64,000 nt of DNA from Mycolicibacterium fortuitum subsp. fortuitum (GTDB lineage: Bacteria > Actinomycetota > Actinomycetes > Mycobacteriales > Mycobacteriaceae), in the NCBI RefSeq assembly GCF_022179545.1, contig NZ_AP025518.1, forward strand, positions 3,534,001-3,598,000, read 5' to 3'. The position numbers and the translations under genes were made by a program. Below are positions 36,263 to 50,074 of this stretch, one piece after another. Below the pieces are notes generated by a model that searched no databases, was not told the DNA's origin, and worked only from the letters and a program-made list of their open reading frames with translations. How positions within the stretch are numbered: position 1 is the first letter of the stretch; each line of letters begins with the position of its first letter.

Positions 36263-36379
36263 TGTTCGGCGGTGTCCTACTTTTCCACCCGGGAGGGTAG
36301 TATCATCGGCGCTGGCAGGCTTAGCTTCCGGGTTCGGGATGGGACCGGGCGTTTCCCTGCCGCTATGGACCGCCGTAAC
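36263..36379 (-). rRNA. rrf: 5S ribosomal RNA
   Basis: On the minus strand the sequence starts GTTACGGCGG and ends CACCGCCGAACAC. The conserved core CCCATTCCGAACCCGG-type region appears here as GTCCCATCCCGAACCCGG, followed by GGAAGCTAAGCC. About 117 bases, the usual mycobacterial length. Ends are approximate to a few bases. Confidence 0.93.
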
Positions 36380-36535
36380 TCTATTCACTCGTTTTTGAGT
36401 GTAAACCTTGTGTTTTGGTGGTGGGGTGCGGTGTGCACTCCGGACACGTGGTGTGTGGGTGTTTATGAATTGTGGTTGCGAGGCTTGTTGTGCGTCTTAC
36501 TCAAAAACCCAAACATTGTGGTGTTTGTTGGTTGT

Positions 36536-41545
<5,010 letters not shown>

Positions 41546-41687
41546 ACTCCCAGACCAAAGCCCAGGCAGAATTCGAATCAGAAAAATCCGATCACAAACA
41601 AAAGACACCAAACAAACTGGCATCAAAAAAACAACAACCACACCCTAAACGGGAAAAAGAGCGTGGCCAAAAAACAACAAACAAAAA

Positions 41688-41762
41688 CCACCAAACACAC
41701 TATTGAGTTCTCAAACAACACGCCCGAGTTTGTCGCGCAGAAATCCCGCGGCTAAAAGCCGC
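41688..41762 (-). promoter_or_regulatory. rrn leader antitermination/processing elements
   Basis: On the minus strand TGTTTGAGAACTCAATAGTG (within 41688-41720), conserved in mycobacterial rRNA leaders, lies ahead of 16S; it contains the region assigned to boxA-type Nus-factor antitermination and RNase III processing. Just upstream in the transcript a hairpin GCGGCT/AGCCGC sits at 41748-41762. Assignment is by similarity to known mycobacterial leaders. Confidence 0.65.
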
Positions 41763-41862
41763 TGAGCTCCTGCGGGCAGTGAGAAGACCCACCGTAATGG
41801 GTGTCTCTCTCGGATTTTGTCTTCGCTCTCCGGCGCTTGTCCGTGTCGCTCTGACCTGGAAT

Positions 41863-41891
41863 AAGTTACGTGAGCACTAACAGGGAGTCAA
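41863..41891 (-). promoter_or_regulatory. rRNA operon promoter
   Basis: On the minus strand a -35 TTGACT (41891-41886) and a -10 TAACTT (41868-41863) are separated by exactly 17 bases, close to the mycobacterial SigA consensus and typical of rrn P1. The start would be near 41856, giving a leader of about 310 bases to 16S. It lies in the 50 bases after the tyrS stop. No second promoter of this quality was seen, in line with single-promoter rrnB operons of fast growers. Confidence 0.8.
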
Positions 41892-41944
41892 ATCGCCAGG
41901 TCATTCCGTCGTTTCCGCAGGTCAGAGCCCGGTCGCCGGGTGGC

Positions 41945-43231
41945 CTAAGCGCCCACGCGCTCGACGCCGGCGATGTGCCGCTTGCCACGTCGCAACACGA
42001 GCCAGCGCTCATGCAGAAAATCGGAATGCTGTGGTATCCACTCGTCACTTTCGATGCGAATGTTGTTCACGTAGACGCCACCCTCGGCGACGTTGCGGCG
42101 CGCGGCTCCCTTACTTGCCGCCAGTCCCGTCTCGACCAACAAATCGACGATCGAATCCGGACCACCGGGCTTGAGCTCGGCGACCTGGCCATTACTGGCT
42201 TCGCGCAGCGCGGCACCGAGCGTCGATTCATCGAGGTCGGCGAGTTCGGCCCGGCCGAACAACGCCTGGCTGGCCAGCTCGACCGCGGTTGTCGCGCCTT
42301 CCCCATGCACCAACGTGGTGAGTTCCCTGGCCAGCCGCTTCTGCGCGGCGCGTTCATGGGCGCGGTTCTGGGTGGCGTCCTCCAACTCGGCGATCTCGTC
42401 GGCGGACAGGAAGGTAAACCAGCGCAGGTAGCCGATCACATCGGCATCTGCGGTGTTCACGAAGTACTGGTACCAGGCGTATGGGCTGGTCATCTCGGGA
42501 TCGAGCCATAGATTGCCGCCGCCGGTCGACTTGCCGAACTTCTTGCCTTCGGAGTCGGTGACCAGCGGAGTCGTCATCGCGTGCACGGTGGCGCCGAGTT
42601 TCTGTCGGACCAACCGGGCGCCGGCGACGATGTTGCCCCACTGGTCCGAACCGCCGATCTGCAACGCGCAGCCGTACCGCTGGTGCAGCTCCACGAAGTC
42701 ATTGGCCTGCAGCAGCATGTAGCTGAACTCGGTGTAGGAGATGCCGTCACCCTCCAACCGGCGACGGACCGTCTCCCGGTCCAGCATCACGTTGACCGAG
42801 AAGTATTTGCCCAAGTCACGCAGGAATTCGATGGCCGAAAGCCGGCCGGTCCAGTTCAAGTTGTTCTCGACGATGGCGCCGGTCGGGGTGTCGTCGAACT
42901 CGACGAACCGCTCGAGTTGACCGCGGATGCGGCCCGCCCAGTCCGCCACGGTGTCAGCGGTGTTCAGCGTGCGCTCCCCCGTGTCACGAGGATCGCCGAT
43001 CATCCCGGTCGCGCCGCCGGCGAGCACGATGGGCCGATGTCCGGCGCGCTGAAACCGCCGCAAGGTCAGCAGTGGCACCAGGTGCCCGGCATGCAGGCTC
43101 GGGGCCGTCGGGTCGAAGCCGGAGTAGACGGTCATGGGGCCGTTGGCCAGGTCGTTCGCCAGCGTTTCGCGGTCGGTCGACTGCGCGATCAGCCCGCGCC
43201 AGTCGAGCTCATCGAGGATTCCCATGCTCAT
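41945..43231 (-). CDS. tyrS: Tyrosyl-tRNA synthetase
   Basis: 428 residues from ATG 43231. A -10-like CATGAT (43244-43239) ends 7 bases before it, favouring this start over ATGs at 43243 and 43225. The class I signature HAGH is at 47-50 and the second signature is KFGKS near residue 230. A C-terminal S4-like RNA-binding domain (about 360-425, [22 protein letters not shown]) recognises the tRNA. It charges tRNA-Tyr. The rRNA operon promoter follows directly, the hallmark of the rrnB locus in fast growers. Confidence 0.97.
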   Translation of the reverse strand: MSMGILDELDWRGLIAQSTDRETLANDLANGPMTVYSGFDPTAPSLHAGHLVPLLTLRRFQRAGHRPIVLAGGATGMIGDPRDTGERTLNTADTVADWAGRIRGQLERFVEFDDTPTGAIVENNLNWTGRLSAIEFLRDLGKYFSVNVMLDRETVRRRLEGDGISYTEFSYMLLQANDFVELHQRYGCALQIGGSDQWGNIVAGARLVRQKLGATVHAMTTPLVTDSEGKKFGKSTGGGNLWLDPEMTSPYAWYQYFVNTADADVIGYLRWFTFLSADEIAELEDATQNRAHERAAQKRLARELTTLVHGEGATTAVELASQALFGRAELADLDESTLGAALREASNGQVAELKPGGPDSIVDLLVETGLAASKGAARRNVAEGGVYVNNIRIESDEWIPQHSDFLHERWLVLRRGKRHIAGVERVGA

Positions 43232-43258
43232 GACGACGATCATGCCGCATGGACGAGA

Positions 43259-43870
43259 TCAGTCACTGGCACCGGGCGCGGGGGCACGCGGGCTGCGCCG
43301 ATATGCCGAGACCTCTGAACTGTCCGCCAGCCACAACCGCCATCTGCGGTCGGCCGCCTTGCTCACTCCGACCCGCGGGCCGTCGACCGAAGGCACCGGC
43401 TCACCCAGCGTCAAACGCACCGGACTGTCGGCATCGAAAAGGTCGATTCCGTTGTCCTCCATGGTGATTCCCAACGCCGAACAGAGGTTCCCCGGCCCGC
43501 GTGCCAGTGCGGCGGGCAGGATCGCCGGCCCGCGGCGCCGGCCGGCCACGTCGGCTCCGGTGCGCACCACCGCGGCTCGTAGCAGCACAGCGCCTGCGAC
43601 TCCGTCGAAACCACAGACCACGTTGGCACAGACATGAATGCCGTGGCTGCGATATGTGTAGAGGTGCCCCGGAGGCCCGAACATCACCAGATTTCGTCCG
43701 CCGGCACCACGGAAGGAGTGCGAGGCCGCGTCGGGCCATGGCCCGTCCGCCGGGCCGCCATACGCCTCGACCTCGACGATCGCGGCGGTGACACCGCGGC
43801 CGATCAGCTCGGCTCCCAACAGTCGGCGGGCCGCGAGCAGCGGATCCCCGGCCAGTAGCTCAGCGCCCAC
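43259..43870 (-). CDS. mpg: 3-methyladenine DNA glycosylase (AAG/MPG type)
   Basis: 203 residues from a GTG at 43870; the upstream open frame reads into the divergent promoter and is rejected. The AAG fold is shown by [11 protein letters not shown], the catalytic-site region [24 protein letters not shown], the tyrosine hairpin [16 protein letters not shown] and [14 protein letters not shown]. It removes alkylated purines such as 3-methyladenine and hypoxanthine in base excision repair. Length equals the M. tuberculosis protein (Rv1688). A -10-like CACAAT lies 7 bases upstream. Confidence 0.93.
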   Translation of the reverse strand: MGAELLAGDPLLAARRLLGAELIGRGVTAAIVEVEAYGGPADGPWPDAASHSFRGAGGRNLVMFGPPGHLYTYRSHGIHVCANVVCGFDGVAGAVLLRAAVVRTGADVAGRRRGPAILPAALARGPGNLCSALGITMEDNGIDLFDADSPVRLTLGEPVPSVDGPRVGVSKAADRRWRLWLADSSEVSAYRRSPRAPAPGASD

Positions 43871-43902
43871 CCGAGCGATTGTGCACTTCGCAACAACGAC
43901 CG

Positions 43903-43931
43903 TTGACACCGGCCGGACATCGGCGCAGTAT
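43903..43931 (+). promoter_or_regulatory. Promoter of the ABC transporter genes
   Basis: A perfect -35 TTGACA (43903-43908) and CAGTAT (43926-43931) are 17 bases apart. Transcription should begin at about 43938, at the ATG, so the ATPase mRNA is probably leaderless. The element lies in the 68-base gap to the divergent mpg gene. Confidence 0.6.
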
Positions 43932-43938
43932 TCACCAC

Positions 43939-44724
43939 ATGATGACTTCATCGATTGATGAATTCTCGAACGGTTCTCCGTCCGACGGCGGCGAACCCGC
44001 CGTGGACATCACCGGCCTGCAGGTCAGCCGCGGTGGCCGCCCCGCCATTCGCGACCTGTCCGTGCAGGTCGCGCGCGGCGCCATCACCGGCCTGCTCGGT
44101 CCTTCCGGCTGCGGCAAGACCACTCTGATGCGCAGCATCGTCGGCACCCAGATCGTGGCGGCGGGCACCGTCACGGTGCTCGGCCATCCGGCAGGATCGG
44201 CGCCGCTGCGCCATCGGGTCGGCTACGTCACCCAGGATCCGACCATCTACAACGACCTGCGGGTCATCGACAACGTCCGTTACTTCGCCTCGCTGTACGG
44301 CACATCAGCGGAGTCGGCGGCCGGTGCCATCCGCTCGGTCGGTCTCGACGATCACCGCACCGCCTACTGCGGCAACCTCTCGGGCGGTCAGCGGACCCGG
44401 GTCTCGCTCGCGTGCGCCCTGGTGTCCGAGCCCGAACTGCTGGTCCTGGACGAACCCACCGTCGGCCTCGATCCGGTCCTGCGCGTCGACCTGTGGGAAC
44501 AGTTCAACGAGCTGTCGCGGCGCGGGACCACCCTGCTCGTTTCCAGCCACGTCATGGATGAGGCCGACCACTGCGGTGACCTGTTGCTCATGCGGGAAGG
44601 CCGGCTGCTCGCCCACACCACCCCTGACCGGCTACGGAAGGACACCTCATGCACGTCTCTGGAGGAAGCGTTTCTCACCGTCATCCGGCGCAGCGCCACA
44701 GCCGGGAGCGACCGAGCCGACTGA
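43939..44724 (+). CDS. ABC transporter ATP-binding protein
   Basis: 261 residues from ATG 43939 (ATG 43942 is an alternative). Walker [10 protein letters not shown] near residue 55, Q-loop TQDP, signature NLSGGQRTR, Walker [14 protein letters not shown] and the switch His in [13 protein letters not shown]. It is a DrrA/CcmA-type exporter ATPase that pairs with the ABC-2 permease downstream, as in M. tuberculosis Rv1687c-Rv1686c. The substrate is unknown; drugs or lipids are typical. A TetR regulator follows the permease. Confidence 0.9.
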   Translation: MMTSSIDEFSNGSPSDGGEPAVDITGLQVSRGGRPAIRDLSVQVARGAITGLLGPSGCGKTTLMRSIVGTQIVAAGTVTVLGHPAGSAPLRHRVGYVTQDPTIYNDLRVIDNVRYFASLYGTSAESAAGAIRSVGLDDHRTAYCGNLSGGQRTRVSLACALVSEPELLVLDEPTVGLDPVLRVDLWEQFNELSRRGTTLLVSSHVMDEADHCGDLLLMREGRLLAHTTPDRLRKDTSCTSLEEAFLTVIRRSATAGSDRAD

Positions 44725-45476
44725 GCCCGGTCGCCTATCTGGCCACCACCGGCCGGATCCTGCGACAACTCGCTGCCGACCATCGCAGCGTGGCGATGAT
44801 CCTGTTGGTTCCCAGCCTGATCATCACGCTGATGTACTTCATGTTCCAGAACGCCCCCCATGCACCGGGGCAACCGACACCGTTCAACAACGCCTGCCTG
44901 ATCATGCTCGGCGTCTTTCCACTGATCGTGATGTTCCTGATCACCTCGATCACGATGCAGCGTGAACGTGTCTCAGGAACCCTCGAGCGCATCCTGACCA
45001 CACCCTTGCGCCGATTCGACCTGCTGGCGGCCTACGGCACCGCGTTCTCGATCGCGGCTGCGGCGCAAGCCACCCTCGCATGCATCGTCTCGTTCTGGTT
45101 CCTCGGGCTCCACACCGAGGGCAGCCCTGTTCTGGTGTTCCTGATCGCGATCATCAACGCAGTGCTCGGCGTCGGCCTGGGCCTGTTGTGCAGCGCCTTC
45201 GCCCGCACCGAATTTCAGGCCGTGCAGTTCATGCCGATGGTGATCGCGCCGCAGCTGCTGCTGTGCGGCATCATCGTGCCGCGCGCCGCGTTGCCCGAAT
45301 GGCTGCAGTGGATCAGTAACGTGCTACCGGCCAGCTATGCACTCGAAGCCCTCCAGCAGGTCGGCGCCCACCCGGAGCTGACCGCTGTCGCGGCCCGCGA
45401 CATCGCGATCGTGGTGGGCTTCGCGGCGCTGGCACTGTGTCTGGCCGCGGCCACGTTGCGCCGTCGAACCCCCTAG
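44649..45476 (+). CDS. ABC-2 type permease
   Basis: 275 residues from ATG 44649, which lies inside the ATPase gene (76-base overlap). It is supported by GGAAGG at a good spacing; no later ATG, GTG or TTG precedes the first helix. About six hydrophobic helices (near 60-80, 95-117, 140-163, 175-200, 205-225 and 250-270) and the ABC-2 motif RERVSGTLERILTTPLRRFDLLAAY are visible. It forms the membrane channel of the exporter. The first about 45 residues are polar and cytoplasmic and may be shorter in reality. Confidence 0.85.
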   Translation: MHVSGGSVSHRHPAQRHSRERPSRLSPVAYLATTGRILRQLAADHRSVAMILLVPSLIITLMYFMFQNAPHAPGQPTPFNNACLIMLGVFPLIVMFLITSITMQRERVSGTLERILTTPLRRFDLLAAYGTAFSIAAAAQATLACIVSFWFLGLHTEGSPVLVFLIAIINAVLGVGLGLLCSAFARTEFQAVQFMPMVIAPQLLLCGIIVPRAALPEWLQWISNVLPASYALEALQQVGAHPELTAVAARDIAIVVGFAALALCLAAATLRRRTP

Positions 45477-45482
45477 GAAACC

Positions 45483-46109
45483 GTGAGCACCGACATCGAT
45501 TCAGAACGCGAACGCAAGCGTCCCGGCCGACCCGCCGGACCGTCGGACAGGCGTGAGCGCATCCTGGCCAGCGCACGGGAATTGTTCGCCCGCAACGGAA
45601 TCGACAAGACCTCAATCCGTGCCATCGCGGCCGATGCCGGCGTGGACGCCGCCCTGGTGCATCACTACTTCGGTACCAAGACCCAACTCTTCGCTGCCGC
45701 TATCCACATTCCCATCGATCCGATGACGGTAATCGGCAAGCTCCAAGAGGTGCCGGTCGACCAACTCGGACACACACTGCCCTCAATCCTGTTGCCGCTG
45801 TGGGATTCCGAGATCGGCAAGGGGTTCGTCGCGACCCTACGCTCGATCCTGGCCGGCAACGACGTATCGCTGGTGCGGTCGTTCCTGCAGGACGTCATCA
45901 TCGGAGAAATCGGCCCCCGGGTGGACAACCCGCCCGGCAGTGCCCGGGTGCGCATCCAGTTCGTCGCCTCGCAATTGGTGGGCGTCGCGATGGCGCGCTA
46001 CATCCTCGAGCTCGATCCCTTCGCTTCGCTGCCGGTGGACCAGATCGTCGAAACCATCGCTCCCACCCTGCAGCGTTACCTCACCGGCGAACTACCCGGA
46101 CTCCCCTGA
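45483..46109 (+). CDS. TetR-family transcriptional regulator
   Basis: 208 residues from a GTG six bases after the permease stop. The helix-turn-helix spans about 24-70 (RRERILASARELFARNGIDKTSIRAIAADAGVDAALVHHYFGTK). The rest is a helical ligand and dimer domain. As in M. tuberculosis Rv1685c it probably represses its own ABC exporter operon and is released by a drug or envelope compound. Its 3' end overlaps the convergent Trm112-like gene by 18 bases. Confidence 0.88.
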   Translation: MSTDIDSERERKRPGRPAGPSDRRERILASARELFARNGIDKTSIRAIAADAGVDAALVHHYFGTKTQLFAAAIHIPIDPMTVIGKLQEVPVDQLGHTLPSILLPLWDSEIGKGFVATLRSILAGNDVSLVRSFLQDVIIGEIGPRVDNPPGSARVRIQFVASQLVGVAMARYILELDPFASLPVDQIVETIAPTLQRYLTGELPGLP

Positions 46110-46313
46110 CCCGGCCAGTTCCATCAGCCGACGGTGCTCGGCGTCGTCGTCGATCGCCACGGCCTCGTCGACGAGCAGCACCGGGATACCGTCCTCGATC
46201 CGGTATGCGCGCCGCAACCGGGGGTTGTAGAGCCAGTCTGTTCCGGCCAGCAGCAGCGGCCCGCGGTCCTGCGGGCAGACCAGAATGCTCAAAAGCTTGT
46301 CGTCGACCACCAC
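46092..46313 (-). CDS. Trm112-like (DUF343/UPF0434) small protein
   Basis: 73 residues. LLSILVCPQDRGPLLL near the start and LRRAYRIEDGIPVLLVDEA in the middle are the Trm112 core; one of the usual two CxxC-type zinc pairs is reduced to a single Cys here. Trm112-like proteins activate methyltransferases in other organisms; the bacterial role is less clear. The M. tuberculosis counterpart Rv1684 is of the same size. It starts 6 bases after the stop of the secreted-protein gene. Confidence 0.85.
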   Translation of the reverse strand: MVVDDKLLSILVCPQDRGPLLLAGTDWLYNPRLRRAYRIEDGIPVLLVDEAVAIDDDAEHRRLMELAGSGESG

Positions 46314-46319
46314 GTGAAG

Positions 46320-46859
46320 CTAGCCCAGCGGGATCTGGATGCCACCACTCGGGCCCGGCTGTGCCCCGGCGCCGCCCGGAATCGGAGCGATGCCGCCCGG
46401 GAACTGGCCGACCCCGGGATTGATACCACCCTGTTGCGGAATCTGTGCGTTGGACTGTGCCTGCAACTTGCGTTGATACGACAAGGTGCTCTTGAGCGCG
46501 TTGATCAACGGGACCTGGTTGGGCCGCTTGTCCAAGGCCTTGGTGATGGCCTCACGATTGGAGTTCGACGGCTTGTAGCCCTGCGCACGCAGCTTCAGGA
46601 TGTCGTGGATCAGCGTCGAGATCTGGCCACCGCCCTCGCCCGTGTCGTAATCCCGGGCGATGATGGACAACGCCTCATCGGCGGTCATCGGCGGAGCCTC
46701 AGGCGCAGCGGAGGCATCCGCTGCCGGGGTCGGCTGAGCGGGATCGGCGACCGCTGTCGGCGCACCCGCGCCCGCCAGCAGCCCCAGGGCCAGCGCGCCA
46801 GCGGCCACCGATCCGGTGACCACGCGACGCCGGCTGTTCGCTTCCGATCCCGATGTCAT
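46320..46859 (-). CDS. Secreted helical protein with Pro/Gly-rich tail
   Basis: 179 residues. The signal peptide has a twin-arginine-like stretch SRRRVV at 9-14, a hydrophobic core and a probable cut after AVA at 38. A Pro/Ala linker leads to a helical segment (about 57-130, TADEALSIIARDYD; RREAITKALDKRPNQVPLINALKSTL) and then a low-complexity tail of Gly, Pro and Gln. Four-helix export-type domains of this size occur in mycobacterial culture filtrates. I do not recall a counterpart between Rv1683 and Rv1684, so it may be specific to this lineage. Confidence 0.7.
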   Translation of the reverse strand: MTSGSEANSRRRVVTGSVAAGALALGLLAGAGAPTAVADPAQPTPAADASAAPEAPPMTADEALSIIARDYDTGEGGGQISTLIHDILKLRAQGYKPSNSNREAITKALDKRPNQVPLINALKSTLSYQRKLQAQSNAQIPQQGGINPGVGQFPGGIAPIPGGAGAQPGPSGGIQIPLG

Positions 46860-46885
46860 CGATCCTCCAGTCGTTCTGCTGTTCG

Positions 46886-46927
46886 CCGGAGCGTAACAGC
46901 GCCTCGGGGCCCCGGCATCCGCTCCGG
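46886..46927. terminator. Inverted repeat after the lipase/ligase gene
   Basis: CCGGAGCG (46886-46893) and CGCTCCGG (46920-46927) are perfect complements around a 26-base loop holding GGGGCCCC. The hairpin follows the stop of the 3-kb gene by about 9 bases and precedes the secreted-protein gene. It has no T-tract. Confidence 0.4.
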
Positions 46928-46935
46928 TGACGCGA

Positions 46936-49935
46936 CTACTCGGCGTCCGGCTCGTCGTCGGCGCCTCCCGCGACGAGTTCGGCCCGGCTGGCCGCCGTCA
47001 GCTTCTTGTACGTACCTGTATCGGGATCGAAGTACCAGCAGTTACGCCGACCGGGCTTGGGGATACCCGCCGCCCGCAGCGGAGCGACGAGCGGACGATA
47101 CGACGCGCCGAGTTCCATATCGGCCACGACGTGCACCACGTCGGGCGGGTTACCCGCAGCCAGATCCTCCAGCGCATGCGACAGATCGGCGGTCGGGACG
47201 CTGCCACCCGGGCGCAGGGCCAGCGCCGTCACCGCCAACTGCCGTCCCGCTTCCTCTACCCCGTAGGTCACCGACATGTCGACCGCATCCAGGCGGCCGA
47301 CCGCGTCGTTGACACTGGTCGCGAACACCGGACCACGCGCGGTCCGGATCACCGCTCCGCGATTGTCGACCAGCCAGTAGTCGCCGTCCTCGTCGCGGCG
47401 GAACAGGAATTCGGTTGAGACCCACGTATCGGCGGGCGCGAACACACCGCGCTTGACCACGGCCGTCGGATCGACCGGGCCGCGCGGGTGCGCCAGCAGC
47501 ACACCGACCTCGTTGGCCTCGGCCTTGCGCACGAATCCCTGCTCGTCTTCCAGGATCAGGTCATCGTCGGCGTCGTAGGCGGCCAGTTCCACGGTGCCGC
47601 TGCCGGGCAGCGGACGTCCCTTGCTGCCGATCTTGGCGCCCGAAACGTTGGCGAGCACGGCCTGGCCGTCGGTGGTCGCGAAGAACTCGACGACCTGGGC
47701 CGGCTCGAACACGTCGACCACGCGCTTCCACAGCCCGGCGGGCATACCGGAGCCGATGAACAACCGCACCGGATGACTGCCGGTGAGCGAGAACGAGGGG
47801 TCGTCGATGACCTCACGCAGCATGGCCCAGGTGTAGGACACCACCGTGACGCCGTACTGCCTGATCTCCTGGAGGAAGCGGTCAGGCTGCAGTCCCCTGG
47901 ACAGCGCGATGCGCGACCCGCCGACCACCGCACCGCCCAGGCTCACCAACAGTCCCGACTGATGATGCAGCGGGGTCAGGCAGTAGACCGTGTCACCGCG
48001 GCCCAGATTGGCCGCCGAGGCGGTGCCGAATGCCGACAGCGCCCACCGGAAGTTCGTGATCTGACGGGCGACGAGTTCGCCCCCGACCTCACTGAAGGCG
48101 ACGAATGCCAGGTCGCGCGCCAGGCCCGGGTTGGGCCGGTACCAGCCGGGAAGCTCGACGACGTCGGGGTCGATCTTCTCCATGTCGATGACATCGGCAT
48201 CCTCGGGGAGATCGAGGTCGCGGCTCTCGCCACCGCCGAGCACCAGCACCCGGGTATCCAGCTTGCGGGCCATGTCGAGATGGCTGGGATCGGCGATGAT
48301 CTCGGCCACACCACCGAGGCGGGCCGCCTTGGCCAGGTCCGACTCGGGCAGCAGGACCGCCACCGCCCCCAGACGCGACAGCGCGGCGATGGCGACCAGC
48401 GCACTGGGCCGGGTGTCCATCAGGACACCGACGCGGGCGCCCTGGCGGACCCCGACGTCGATCAGTCCGTGGACCACGTTGTTGATCCGGCGGTCCACCG
48501 CCTCATAGGTGTGCACGCGACCGTCGAACAGCAGCGCCTCGCCGTTGGGGGCGCTGCGGGCCTGCTCGCTCATGATGCGCCCGAGCGAGATCCGGGTGTG
48601 GTCGTTGACCTGACCCAACCGGGCCAATCGGGGCAGCGTGCGCGCCGTCTCGATCACCAGCGTCCGGGCGTTCTTGTTCGCCGCGACCAGCGCGTCGGCG
48701 GCTGAACGGGCCACCCCGAATGCCATCTCAGTGGCCGCGGTGGCACCGTGCGTGACCCGGGTGGAGAACGACACGCCACCCTCGGGGTGGTCGGCCGGCT
48801 GTGATCCCATCGGCACCACGCCGTCGGGCATCTGCTCTCCGCCAAGCCATTTCACCCACTGCGCCACCGTCGGCCAGGTCTGGGTGGATGCCTTGGACCC
48901 CACCACGAGGCCGAAATGCCCTGCCCTGATCAGATATTCGTAGACGTCGGCGTCCGGCGAGGCACGTTTGATGCCGCGCACGGCAGCAGGCTGACCGATG
49001 TCGTCGACCTCACCGATCACCGCCAGGATCGGGCAGTCGATGTCGGACAGTGTGACGAGGTCGCCGTGGATGGAGAAACCGCCGGTGATCATGCGGTTGT
49101 GTGCGATGAACTGCTTGAGCAGTTCCGAGATCGCCGGACCCGACCAGGCGATCCAGCCCTCCGAGGACAGGAAGCGGCGCTGCTGTTCGCGCGGTAACAG
49201 GGCCTCTCGGTCATGCAACTGACGCAGGAAATCCAGGCGGGACTGTGCGGTCTTGATCGGGTCGAGCATCTGGAATCCGGTGCGGGCCAACCAACCCGGG
49301 ATGTCGATACGGCTGAACACGTGATCGGCCATGAAATCGGCGGCGCCCGCGGCGACGCCGGCGGGGAGATTCATCGGCAGCGCGGCCAGGGTGTCCACCG
49401 GCGATCCGAACGCGATGATGCTGGCGAGGTCCTTGGACCGTCGGTAGGCCGCGGCCTGGTAGGCGAACATCCCGCCCTGCGAGTAGCCGGCCAGGTGCAC
49501 ATCGCGACCGGTGACCTCTTTGACGATGTCGATGGCCTCCGACAACGCCACCACGTGATCGGCGAGGTTGCGCTGCATGCCGCCCTCGACCTTGTCCGGT
49601 GAACCGAAATCGATGACCCACGGATCGATGCCGGCAGCATTCAGGATGCCGACCGCGCCGTCGTCACGCGTCACATCCCACATGTCGGCCGACATCATCA
49701 TCGGATGCACCATCAGCACCGGCGGACGCGGATCCTGAGCACCGGGGCGGACATCGGGCGGGAAGTACCGACGCAACCGGTACATCGGCACACTCTGGAT
49801 GATCTGGAAGGGCGATGGGACCGAACCGGTCTCCAAGCCCCCGTAGCGCAGCACCTCCAGCCCGTTCTGCGCGGTCGCCAGCAACCGCTCGACCGGTTTG
49901 GTCACTGCCGAGAAATCCACCAGCTTGCTCCCCAC
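46936..49935 (-). CDS. Fused lipase and acyl-CoA ligase (Rv1683-like)
   Basis: 999 residues from a GTG, the same length as M. tuberculosis Rv1683. Residues about 40-380 form an alpha/beta hydrolase related to PHA synthases, with the nucleophile Ser152 in GYSQGG, and Asp and His further on (VIGEVDD; RAGHFGL). Residues about 440-990 form an AMP-binding acyl-CoA/ACP ligase (TPLHHQSGLLVSLGG; SYTWAML; SKGRPLPGSGTVELA; DTWVSTEFLFRRDEDGDYWLVDNRG). Rv1683 has been linked to triacylglycerol turnover and lipid inclusions. It is divergent from the ABC-F gene. Confidence 0.9.
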   Translation of the reverse strand: MGSKLVDFSAVTKPVERLLATAQNGLEVLRYGGLETGSVPSPFQIIQSVPMYRLRRYFPPDVRPGAQDPRPPVLMVHPMMMSADMWDVTRDDGAVGILNAAGIDPWVIDFGSPDKVEGGMQRNLADHVVALSEAIDIVKEVTGRDVHLAGYSQGGMFAYQAAAYRRSKDLASIIAFGSPVDTLAALPMNLPAGVAAGAADFMADHVFSRIDIPGWLARTGFQMLDPIKTAQSRLDFLRQLHDREALLPREQQRRFLSSEGWIAWSGPAISELLKQFIAHNRMITGGFSIHGDLVTLSDIDCPILAVIGEVDDIGQPAAVRGIKRASPDADVYEYLIRAGHFGLVVGSKASTQTWPTVAQWVKWLGGEQMPDGVVPMGSQPADHPEGGVSFSTRVTHGATAATEMAFGVARSAADALVAANKNARTLVIETARTLPRLARLGQVNDHTRISLGRIMSEQARSAPNGEALLFDGRVHTYEAVDRRINNVVHGLIDVGVRQGARVGVLMDTRPSALVAIAALSRLGAVAVLLPESDLAKAARLGGVAEIIADPSHLDMARKLDTRVLVLGGGESRDLDLPEDADVIDMEKIDPDVVELPGWYRPNPGLARDLAFVAFSEVGGELVARQITNFRWALSAFGTASAANLGRGDTVYCLTPLHHQSGLLVSLGGAVVGGSRIALSRGLQPDRFLQEIRQYGVTVVSYTWAMLREVIDDPSFSLTGSHPVRLFIGSGMPAGLWKRVVDVFEPAQVVEFFATTDGQAVLANVSGAKIGSKGRPLPGSGTVELAAYDADDDLILEDEQGFVRKAEANEVGVLLAHPRGPVDPTAVVKRGVFAPADTWVSTEFLFRRDEDGDYWLVDNRGAVIRTARGPVFATSVNDAVGRLDAVDMSVTYGVEEAGRQLAVTALALRPGGSVPTADLSHALEDLAAGNPPDVVHVVADMELGASYRPLVAPLRAAGIPKPGRRNCWYFDPDTGTYKKLTAASRAELVAGGADDEPDAE

Positions 49936-50074
49936 ATCGCAACTCGCCCCGACCCCCGATTGACGAGGTCATCATGGCACAACAGCAACCAAACCCTGAT
50001 GTGATCATCGCTATGGCCGTGGTAGCCCCATGCGGTGCCGGCGCCGGCCCCGCCGGAAGATAGGGTCGGCGGCG

